Shown piece after piece: positions 22,510 through 33,100 of a stretch of DNA of 64,000 bases; within the stretch, counting starts at the first letter, position 1; each line of letters opens with the position of its first letter. The notes under the pieces were generated by a model. It saw nothing but the letters and a program-made list of their open reading frames with translations, was not told the origin of the DNA and searched no databases. Location of the stretch: contig JBAKBP010001605.1 in NCBI GenBank assembly GCA_037953745.1, forward strand, positions 52,501 to 116,500. The letters run 5' to 3'. A program made the position numbers and the translations under genes. The DNA is from Lithodes maja (lineage: Eukaryota; Arthropoda; Malacostraca; Decapoda; Lithodidae).

Positions 22510-23140
22510 GTTTTAAGGATATAGTGATGGGGAAATGGTTTATAATATTGTTAATTAAGGTGATGTAAGGACAAGTTGATTTAGTAATAGTTGTGATATT
22601 GTTAAGATGACGTAAGTTCATACTGATTTAGTCATCGTTACTAATATTGTTAGGGTGATTTAAGAACGTGTAATTGAATAATGACTTGTGATATTGTTAA
22701 GATGATCTAAGGAGATGTTTGATTTATAAATAGTTTATAACCCTATTAAGGTGATTTAAAAACACGTTGATTGAGTAATAGTTCTGATATTGTCAAGGTG
22801 ATGTAAGTACATATATACTGATTTTATCAGTGTAACTAATATTGCTAAGGTGATTGAAGTACGTGTAATTGAATGATGATTTATGATATTGTTAAGGGGA
22901 TAATTATATGAACGTATAACGAATAATGATTTATATTTTTAAAATTATTTAAGACGATACATGATTTAGTAATCGTTTCTGATATTGTTAAGGCGATTTA
23001 AGAACAGATGATGAAATAATAGTGTCTAATAGTGTCAAGGTGATTCGAGAACATATCGATCGAATAATAGGTCCTACTATTGTTAAGGTGATTCAAGGAC
23101 ATAATTATCGAGGTAAAAATAATGTATTGTATTGTCAACT
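22510..23140. repeat. Degenerate tandem repeat (minisatellite) of roughly 60 bp
   Basis: The motif gatattgttaaggtgat, followed by taagaacatg.tgattgaataat, recurs about ten times with many substitutions and small indels. The repeated core ttgttaaggtgatt is easy to follow at about 22548, 22650, 22776, 22840, 22985 and 23080. It has no coding capacity. Confidence 0.7.
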
Positions 23141-24075
23141 ATTGTGAATATAGTGATTTGCCTTTGGCTCAGAGTCGAAGTAAGTCAAAACTCTGAATAG
23201 CGATTGTAAAGATAGGTAGTAATGGGAATGTAATAATTCCGCAGTACAACGTATGCTGTATAGTCGTAGGTATTCAACCCTTCAGTTTGAACCCATTTTG
23301 ACCCGAACAGGGAATCAGTTGCTATGGGCATTATGATTTTTTGGGGAGTTTGTTGAATAAAACTTGAACTTTCAAACAACTGTCGGATTATTCCTATGCT
23401 CGTAGAATAGTAATTTTAAATTAATTACTACGGTAATTATAGTTAGTCGAATACTGGATCGAAGAGCCAGTCCTTGAATGCAGTGTAATTATTTGATAAT
23501 CGTGACCCTGGACACTTGATTGAATTCATGTGGTTATTTCAATCATGTAAGGCCAGTGTACCGCTAGTGAAGAGTGATTGTAGCATACACCATTGATTAT
23601 ATATTTATATATATATTGCATGAGTGTCATGACCGCGAATATTGTACATGAGCGTATATATAGGTTTATATGGTGTGAGTGTACTTGTCTGTATTTATTT
23701 GTATTTTGCATATTATGTCCATTTCTGATATTCCTTTTTTGTGTAGCCAATTGGAACTATCTTGACCGTTGATATATAGTAGTTTTATGTCCCTGTGGCA
23801 CATATCCATGTAGATATACATATTTATATATTCCTTTACAATCCTTCACATATTTGTTTGCCTCTCTCAGATAAGCCTTTGACTGCCGACACTATTTATT
23901 GATTTCTCACTTCCTTGTGGACATTGGAAGTCCATTAACCTAATAGCTTCCCCCCAAATATCCGGAGTATAACCTGAGACGTCTCCACTTTCCCGACACT
24001 GTCTCTTTTGTCTTACTGTGGTTTCGCACGCACCTGTGAGGTCCGCCACTCGAATTACCTGCTAATATCCCGTTA
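23141..24075. other. Non-coding AT-rich interval
   Basis: No gene is supported. Several short minus-strand ORFs exist but lack recognisable composition or context. The interval ends at the hAT target site. Confidence 0.4.
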
Positions 24076-24368
24076 GTCTAGAGCAGTGGTTCTTAACCTT
24101 TTTCCTTGTTCGCACCCCATTCAATTCACCAACCAGTTCTCGCACCCCCTTCCAGAATTAATGAAAAGCAATATTGTTATCATAATCATAATGTGTAAGT
24201 AACAAAACCATCATGTATTTAATTCTTTATTTACATAACTGACAACAAAATAATGCATTGCAGGATTACAAAAATCAAGATTACTTTCATACTAGCAAAA
24301 AAAACAAAAAAACATTGTGCTTGTACTATGCATGGTGTGTTGTGAATTATTATGGCTGAGCGCCAAAC

Positions 24369-26183
24369 TCAGTGACTTTGTTGCTGTTGCTTTCCATTTA
24401 TGATGGCATCAAATCTTGGTGTCTTGGTGCTGAGTGCCACTCGCATGTCGTGTTGAGGATCCAGCCGATTTCTGCTCTTGGTTTTGATGTGAAGCAGACA
24501 GGAAAATCCAGTCTCGCAGAGGTAAGTAGTCGCAAAAGGCACGAGCACAGTGAGAGCCTTCTTTGCCAGTGCAGGATACGTTTCCAACTGAGAAGCCCAG
24601 AAGTGCTCCAAGTGACCATCGGCAAACTCCATTTGGATTCCACGATTGTTTCTCAGTTCGATGAGATCTTCCTTGATGTTGCTATCATCATCAACATCTT
24701 CCATATTCTGCTTAAAAGGGTGCCGGATCCAGTCGTCACAGGGTTGTAGCTCTCCACACGAGAAGTAGTCATCAAATGAGGTGCACAGTATCTGCAGATG
24801 TTCAACGACTTTTGAAACAAAATCTGGATGTAGGGAAGCATCCTCTGTGACTGTCTCTTCAAGGGAAGGAAAATTTGCCAAGTTCCCTTTCTTTACACGC
24901 CTAATCCACAAAACAATTTTGTCTTTGAATGTAGCCAACTTCTCACTTGCAATCAAAATGTTCATCCCTCTTCCTTGCAGTGAGCGATTGAGCTCATTGA
25001 GTGCTGTGAACACATCAGCCAAATAGGCAAGCATTTGAACAAATTCAGGATCATCAAAATATCCAGCCAGTTCTTGTCCCAGTCCGTGGAGAAACTGCTG
25101 AATTTCTTCTCGCAATATTATTCAAACATACGAGATAGCACACGCCCACGTGACAGCCACCTCACTTCGGTATGGTACAACAGCACAGTGTGTTCCTGAC
25201 CCACTTCCTCACAAAATGACTGAAACAGTCGATGATTCAGAGCACGACCACGAATCATATTCACAATCTTCACACAAATCTCCAAAGTCTTTTTTCAGGT
25301 CTGGGGGCAATGTTTTTGCTGCAAGAGCCTGCCGATGAAGAAAGCAGTGGATAATCTTCAGGTCAGGAATTTCTTTTCTCATCAATGCAGCAAACCCTGA
25401 ACGATTGCCCAGCATGGCTGGTGCACCATCAGTACATATCGAACCAATCCTGTCAAGGTGAAGTTGGTATCTTGTGAAGAATTCTTTTATCATACTGAAC
25501 ACATCTATGGCTTTCGATGTTGTCTTCAGTGAGTGACAGAAGAGAAAACTTTCTTCCACTGTATTGTTCTTCACGTACCGGACTACTACCAATAGCTGAC
25601 AACAATTTGACACATCTGTTGACTCATCCACTTGTAGGCTAATCTTTACTGGACTGGCCTTGATGTCAACAACAACTTGCTCCAGGATATCATCACTCAT
25701 GTCGACGATTCGGTTACGGATTACATCATTTGATAAAGACACTTGTTGCAGTTTCCTCGCAGCTTCCTGACCGAGAACAGTCTTTGCCATTTCAAGGGCA
25801 CACGGCTTGATCAATTCCTCGGCAATTGTATGGGGCTTCTTTGACTTAGCAACCAGGTATGCAACTTGATAAGAAGCATGTAGTAAAGGTTTCGCTGTTG
25901 GTGAAAATCCGTGTGTCAGCAAAGTGCCGGCACGATCAAACCTAGCTCTTTTGACTCGTAATGTTGCAATGTCATTCCCTGCATCCTTGCCACCATGTCT
26001 GTTCTTAAAATGTTCATCGAGCTTTGATAGCTTCAAATTTGCGTTGGAGAACATGGTGCTGCATAGGATACACTGTGGACGTTGTGTACCATCCTTCTCA
26101 GTAACACACGTGAAGCCATACTGAACATAGTCATCATTCCACCTTCGTTTTTTGGACATACTGAAGATAAACCTGGAAAACAA
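24369..26183 (-). pseudogene. hAT transposase (ZBED/SCAND3-like family), frameshifted
   Basis: The N-terminal frame (26183 down to 25209) starts MFSRFIFSMSKKRRWNDDYV. It has a BED-type zinc finger, with C-X2-C in PQCILCSTMFSNANLK and H-X4-H in LDEHFKNRHGG. The catalytic domain follows with VDESTDVSNCCQLLVVVRYV and ICTDGAPAMLGNRSGF. A first frameshift falls near 25275 after LPPDLKK. The lost frame resumes with family-typical text such as HTEVRWLSRGRVLSRMFE, then a second break follows near 25115. The C-terminal frame (25115-24369) contains the hAT dimerisation region, LETYPALAKKALTVLVPFAT and CETGFSCLLHIKTKSRNRL. With both breaks the protein cannot be made, so the copy depends on other copies for movement. 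Confidence 0.9.
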
Positions 26184-27860
26184 GAATTTTGTTGTTATTT
26201 TTTGTTTTTTATGTGCAAGAGGGAGACAAAAGGCAAAGCTGCCTGTAATGAGTGTCTCCTCAACTTCAAAGAGTAACAGAGCAAAATTGAAGTTACAATA
26301 AAAGTGTATGTTATGACTATATTACTTTATAAAATTTAATTTGTTTTGTTTTTTATTTAAATACTGGTGTAGGCCTACAAAAGAAAAGTATAGTGTGCAT
26401 GTCTAGTGTTGAAGATAGAGAGAGAAAGCGTTTTCGAGAACTAGTTTTTTTTTTTTCTATATGGAAAGGGGGAGACAAAAGGCAAGTTTGCCTGTAACTA
26501 AGTGTCTCCCCCCAGATCTATTTACAAAAAAAAAAAGTGTGGAAGTTGTGGTATGTATAGTGCTTGTAATGTGTATAAATGAGGAGGTCAGCAACAGAGC
26601 GCCGCAAGCGCCACCCGCGCCCAAGACCCAGCCGGAGCCGCCACTCTGCGCCCAGAATGCCCAGCCGCACAGGAGAAGCGAAAGGGTCCCGCAAAAGTAA
26701 ACCCCCCACCTCCCCCACGCAACCAGGCGCCACAGACACAAAATGGCAGCCCCGACCAGATCCCGGGCACGACGGCACCAACGACACCCCGCCACTAAAC
26801 CTCATCGAATAGTAGAAGAAACTGTTTGTGAGAGATGGCTGGATACTCTCATGTAGTTGAGGTACAAAGAGAAACTGAAAGAAGGGGCCAAGCAAGTGAA
26901 ACAGGAGATCCAGCATCTCCCTTGTCACTAGCGGCGTGACTAGCCGAAGGGCCCCCCATGGGTAAGTGAACAGTTCGATTGGTACCTACAATCTCCCCCT
27001 GGTATCACTCTCTGTATGTGGGGCAAAAAGGACATCAACAAGAAAGGCCAGGCAAATGAAACAGGAGTTCCAGCAACTCCTTATCAAATGCCAAGCCTCT
27101 CCGGGTGTACTGCCATGTTCGATTGGTGCCTACGAACTCCCCCCTGTGATACACAATATGATGTGATTTTGATGGGGAAATAATGTGGTGTGATATTGTG
27201 CATGTAAACTTTTACATGTTTGATTTTTACAAAAAAATGTATATAAACTATGAACACTGAGAGCTTATTAATTATTATAGCATGGCATTCTAATTATGAG
27301 AAAAGCGTATTACTACTAAATATACAGCACGAGGCAGTACACATACATACCTTCTTAGGTCTACCTCGGCTGATGACTGAAGAGAAACTAACAGTGTGAA
27401 GCAGAAGCAGGCTTATGCAGTGAGTGACACGTACTAGACACGTTGTGATCAATGTTTTCTGAGTAACTGTGTTCTGAAGCATACCTGTCAAAATCATGTT
27501 AGCTTCCCAAGTTTTTATTGTGTATTGTTATTCGTTTAACTTAACTTTATTACTTAAAAAAATAAATTATAACTACATAAAATACAAATAATAAATAAAA
27601 AACAAATTATTATATATTATATATATTAAATAATTATTATAATAATAATTGGTTTACTTTACAGCTATAAGGCTTAATTAGCATTATCCCTAATGCCAAT
27701 TAACACAATGAATTCTTGATTTCCAGAATTTTTCACTTTTTTCTGTTACCCGACCATTATCCCCGAAAATTTTTAAATTTCCCCCAGGGTATCCTCGCAC
27801 CCCCTAGGAAGCATTCTCGCACCCCTAGGGGGTGCGAGCACCCCCGGTTAAGAACCACTG
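26184..27860. other. hAT 5' region with a GC-rich patch and short duplicated words
   Basis: No gene is supported. Two copies of a ~40-bp word, gggagacaaaaggcaa.. tgcctgtaa.. gtgtctccc, lie at about 26221 and 26468; each has gggagac/gtctccc ends that could pair. Another pair (ccaagcaagtgaaacaggag / ccaggcaaatgaaacaggag) lies at about 26886 and 27039. The segment 26580-26812 is strikingly GC-rich against its AT-rich surroundings and may be foreign to the hAT. Confidence 0.5.
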
Positions 27861-27940
27861 GTCTAGAGGGTCCATTTGGGTCTTTTCGTGCACTAGAGTT
27901 ACCGTGTTTATACCAACTCAGTTTTGTGCCTTGGTCTTTC

Positions 27941-27942
<2 letters not shown>

Positions 27943-27995
<53 letters not shown>
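27943..27995. repeat. TA dinucleotide microsatellite
   Basis: A (TA)n run between the hAT target site and the 5' LTR of element C. Confidence 0.95.
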
Positions 27996-27996
<1 letters not shown>

Positions 27997-28047
27997 TGTA
28001 TATGTAAGGATTTAGAAGAGGCAATAACAACTTTGGTTATTATATAT

Positions 28048-29864
28048 TGTGACGCACCCAGTGCGTGGCAACTTAACCTGATTGTACTCCTTGGTACTCC
28101 ACTGTACCGCCACGGTGCGGTACCGTGTACCGCTGTACCGTGCTGGCTGCTTATATTGAGTGTGACAACGTATAACTATGTTCTTTGTATCTCTGCAAAG
28201 GTCTCGTCATGTGCTAACCAGTGGTGGGTTTTGTTTTAAGCCATGTCGAGACCTTCCATTTAATATGTAGTATCAATAGAGAAGTTGATAGATAAGACAA
28301 TAGGAATTCAGAGAGAGAGAGTGAGTTAGACTTCAGAGCGAGAGGGTAGCAATGCGCCACGCTGCCGGGGGGGTGGTTGCCAGACGTATGGACCGGTTGG
28401 CAGCCCTGCGCTTATAGCTAGGTGCGACAGGGTTGGTAGTCCATTGCCGCCTGCCTATGCTGCCTGGGCTGCCCATGTTGTCGTGCTGCACATTGCCTGG
28501 AGGCTCGCTGTGTGTTCCATGATCAGGTTGCCTAGAACCTTTGAGATTCTAACATCCCTTGCCCTCTCTCCCAATTTCTCACGGTTGCACTCTTTCTCTC
28601 TGACGACATTACTCTCATTTCATTCTTCTCTCTATTTAAATGCATAACCTTCCCTTGAGGTCCTAAAGGAGTTTCAGCACTCACCTCTCGTATTACTCTT
28701 AGGACAAGCATATATTTACATGTATTAGATTTAAGGGGTTAATGTGAACAGCGATCTTCTTGATGAGGATAGTTGGTGAACGTTCTACATGTTCACGAGT
28801 TATATGCCCAGCTCATCATCCAATTTGTGACTAGACTAGTGCCATGTGTAAGAGCCCGACCATGCCCAGGAGTTGTCTGTAGAGGGGCGAGGACTTAGCC
28901 TTGATTTGCCTACCGAGCCAGGAGCGAGTGCAGTACCAGAGACTACAGCTCGCTCGTAGTGCCGGTATAGTAGAGTAACGTAATTTATCTGTCCTTGTGT
29001 TCTCTGCAGTCTTTTCCTGGGTTCTCGCTTTCGGTGCTGGGACTCGTTGTTCCTGTGACTTGGCCTGCTAGCTAGAACACATGGGGATGATGAGTGGTTG
29101 ATATCTTTATTTTACTATGCATTGCAGCTCTCTTTAAGTTTATGTATGTAACACTTTACAATACACATTACTCACACACAAGACAACACTATTAATACTT
29201 TCATGTATCAATTAACTGCACTGTCGTTTTGCTGCTGTGTCCGGAGTTCCGTTGCGTAGGGCGCATACGGACTCAGAGGGGAGACAGAGTGAGAGAAGCG
29301 AAGTAGCCTATGCGGTAGTAGGCTACCGGCGCAGTACTGTTGCCTGCAACCTTTAGTTATTCCAAGTATAGATTCATTCTTATAATAAGTGACTACTATT
29401 TATGTTCCTTCCATGTGTATTATTAGGTATCTACTGGATCATGAACATCTTGTATGCTACATGCTAGTGCATGTTAGTAGGGGACAGTTATTCTAGTGCA
29501 CGCGCTTTCAAGTAGGCGTGTACATTTGTCATTTAGCATTTCACTGTCATACCTTTAGCCTGCTTCTATTCTACATTATTAGAGGCTTAATATTAACGTA
29601 GTTTCTTGAGTATTGCATTTCTTTAGTAATAACGTAACCTATAAATGTCTGAGGGAGTTTAGCCTCATAGCCTACCCCTGTTGTACACTTTCGCCGAGTT
29701 AAGGTACCTCGTTACCATAGACGATAACTCTGTAGGGCGTTGGTGCTTTTGTTGTCTGGAGCATATAGTATTTGGGACTGGAATCGAGCGTGTCGTTGTC
29801 ACATAAGCCATTTCTGTCCTACGATCAAGAATCCCGAATATGTATTGCCGATCCAGCCGTAACA
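28048..29864 (+). repeat. 5' LTR of element C
   Basis: 1817 bp, TGTGACG...CGTAACA. It differs from the 3' LTR by five A/G differences and an indel clustered at about 28103-28141, plus scattered single differences. A short ORF at 28444-28647 is repeated in both LTRs and has no recognisable domain. Confidence 0.97.
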
Positions 29865-29867
29865 AAA

Positions 29868-29879
29868 TGGCGACCTTGC
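29868..29879 (+). other. Primer-binding site of element C
   Basis: TGGCGACCTTGC, three bases after the 5' LTR. It matches B over twelve bases and A over ten. Confidence 0.75.
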
Positions 29880-30108
29880 ACAAGATTCAGTAGTATCCTA
29901 TCACATGTTTTTTGGAGAACTATTCTATGCTACCTAGTAGAGCTGGCTAGAATTTTCTTGCATATTGGAGGAATTTTGATTGTGTCATTATTGTATTGGT
30001 GGACTTGCAGATTGTTTCGTTGGGGGTGTCTAGAGTAGAGTCATTCAAGCATCTTTAACATTTTGTGAGTCGAGACTGCAATTAGTAATAAGCACTTTTT
30101 TTTTTTTT

Positions 30109-33100
30109 ATGAACAGCAATTGTATAACCAGCACTATGTCTAATGACTCATCATTTACGGGGGAGGATAACACGGTACAGCCTAGTAACCAGCAAGTACA
30201 ACAGATGTTTAGGGAGGGGAGTGTTATAAGTGGAGAGAGGGATGCCCGGGCATTTTTGCAGACACCTTTGACCGAACAGCGCCTGCAGGCTATTGATTGT
30301 TACGGTCTTCGCTGTTTAGCCACGGTTTTGGGGCGGGACTGTCCTGACAGTTGGCCCAAGAAGAATTTGGTGGCATGTTTGTTGGGTGATGGCGATGGGG
30401 CGGTGGGTGGAGTGGGGTCTTGGGGGGTTCCCTCCAAGCCTCCATTCCACTCTACCCCTGAGCTGGGCCCTCAGCCAGCGAGTCTTAGCACGATGCAGCA
30501 GGAGGGTTCTCAAGGGCAAGCTGGCTTACCCGTAAACACGTCTCGGTGTGGATCCCCCATTTTGTGCTCTCCCCCCCCAGGCCTGTCTCCTGAGATGTTA
30601 TTTCAGCTAGAACTAGCAAAGTTTAAGCTGCAGGAGACTCAGATACAACAGGCTAGTATAGAACGGATTAAGCTGCAGGAGACTCAGATACAACAGGCTA
30701 GTATAGAACGCATAGAGGTTGCTAGAATCCAAGCCAATCAGGATGCAACCAGGTACCAGGCTGAAATGGATGTCGAGAAGTCTAGAGTAGAGACCACGGG
30801 GCGTCATCTCGGTGGTGGGCACCGGGTTACAGACTCACTTTCGCATTTAATTAAGTTAGTACCCGCATTTGATGAGACAGCAGTGACTGAGTTTTTTGCT
30901 CGTTTCGAAAAGAAGTGTCGTGAGTATGACTGGCCGGAGGTTAAATGGGCAGCATTAGTTTCATCACGTCTAGTGGGTAAGGGGTTGAAAGCCTACGATG
31001 CACTGTCACTGGACGAGAGTGTAGTGTATGGACTGGTGAAGGAGGCTGTGCTCCGGGCCTACGAACTGCAACCCGAAACTTATAGATTGAAGTTCCGTGG
31101 CGTGAATAAGAAGAGCGACGTCAGTTTTATGGAGCACGCACGGGACTTAACAGATGCAGGTAATAACTGGTTTCGGTCCGAGCACGCAGAGTCGGCTGAG
31201 GAAATTAAGCAACTTTTCTATCTGGAACAGTTTTACAAATGTACTGGAACCGATCTAACGCTGAACATTAAGGAAAAATGTCCCAAGACAGTAGAGGAGG
31301 CTGCCAAGATGGCAGACCTCAGATTATCATTGATTCGTGGTTGCGGTGCCGCTCAGAGGGCTGAGTCAGGGCAGAAGGGGCGCTATACCCCACCCACCAG
31401 AGTTTTCGATAATAACAAATCCTATGACACACATAACCACACTAAATGCATTGCACCTAATAACACCTACAAACACAAGCCTCTCCCGTTTACTAAAGGT
31501 CAGGCCCCTTCTTCGCCCGCACAAGGGAAGAAGCCCATTGGGGATGTGAAATGTTACAAATGTCAGAAGCTAGGCCATTATTCACGTGAGTGCCCTAGTA
31601 ACACTCCCGCTAAGCCGGTGTCATTGGTTCACAGTATCGGTGTGTCTCTGAAGGCTGCAGCAACTGCCCGGGGTAGGTTGTCAGCAGCTGAGGCACACGC
31701 GGTAAAGAAGCGTACGGAAGGCTCGACACCTGTCCGGGACACTTTCTGTAGCCATCGGGGGCACGGGTTTGTGAGCTGGGGGAGTGAACTACGGAGGGTT
31801 GACTTGCTGAGGGATACGGGGGCTTCGCAAACTTTGTTGAGGAACTTCACAGGGAAACCGATAAATGCGGCCAGAGTTGTTGTGGTGCAGGGTATAAATG
31901 CTACGAGGTCATACCCACTTGTGAGGTTGGAGTTGAGAGTGGGAGAGGTGTGCAGGGAGCTGGATGTAGGGATCGTTGAGTGTTTGCCAGTTGAGGGCGT
32001 CGACCTTCTTCTCGGCAACGATTTTGCGGTGCCCACTTCCGGGACTCCACCCTTAGTCGTTGCCGAGAGGGCGGCCGACGTGGATGGTGAGAATCGGGAA
32101 TGGGTTGGGAGGTGCCAACAGGATGAGATGGCCTGTGTGGTAACCCGATCTCGCTCTGCGGCTCCTGCACAGCCTAGCACTCAACCTCGGGGACAGTGGA
32201 GGAAGGATCAGGAGAAGGTTGCTAAGGGCAGGAAAAGGGACATTGATTCTGCTGCACTTCTCGGTGATTCGGTACTTGGACCTATAATAAACACGGGAGT
32301 TGACTCTGGCCCAGATATGGTGTGTAACAAGGCAGAGTTGGGTAAGACTTCGCGTGAGGCAAGAGCTGTAGCGAGAGCCACTAAGGCAGTAGAGCCTACT
32401 AGCCGGGGTAATGTCTTATTACAAAACCATCTTGATGCATTGACGCCCAGGGACATTAGTGAGCAGCAGCTGCAAGACGCTAGCCTAGCTCGTTATAGCA
32501 ATGGTGCCATAGAGTTGGAGGAAGATGGGGATGCGAAGCCGGGAGATTTCTTTAGGCTCAACAGGATATTGTACCGCAGATTTCTAGACCCCAAATCGAA
32601 GTGGGAGGGCGGTGCGAGGGTAGTAGACCAGGTGGTTGTTCCAAATAAGTATAGAGAGTCCTTATTGTGTCTGGCGCATGATGTGCCGGTGGCGGGTCAT
32701 TTGGGGGTAACAAAAACATTGGCGGCATTGGGCAGGTTTTTCTGGTGGCCTGGGGTCAAGGCTGATGTCTGTGCATGGGTGGCTGGGTGTGCGACCTGCC
32801 AGACAACGGGGAAGCCTAACCAGACAATCCCGAAGGCACCTTTGTTTCCCATACCTGTCACCGGGCCTCCGTTCAGCAAAGTTGTAGTAGATTTGGTTGG
32901 CCCTTTCCCGCCTACTAGTAGTGGCAATAAATTCCTGTTGACAATCATGGATGTGGCTACGAGATACCCGGACGCATACCCCATGAGAAACGGCTCGGCA
33001 AAGGCAGTTGTTAAAAACTTATTATTGTTCTGTTCCCGTTATGGATTTCCACGTGAGGTGCAGTCAGACCAGGGGAGCAATTTTACATCCAAATTGTTCA

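Larger units (their letters stand above)
24084..27860 (-). mobile_element. hAT transposon with perfect 8-bp target duplication
   Basis: The left end is CAGTGGTTCTTAACC (24084) and the right end is its inverse GGTTAAGAACCACTG (to 27860). The word gtctagag flanks both ends exactly (24076-24083 and 27861-27868), the 8-bp duplication expected of hAT. The subterminal repeats cgcaccccc / gggggtgcgag also match in inverted orientation. The transposase gene runs on the minus strand and is frameshifted. The length, 3777 bp, is usual for an autonomous hAT. The left 1.7 kb upstream of the transposase (26184-27860) is non-coding. Confidence 0.95.

Noticed and set aside
26457..26928. Several overlapping ORFs in the hAT leader
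   Set aside because: They follow the GC-rich patch in many frames at once and have no domain.
28444..28647. 67-codon ORF repeated at 35865-36215
   Set aside because: Part of both LTRs of element C. No domain; probably chance.
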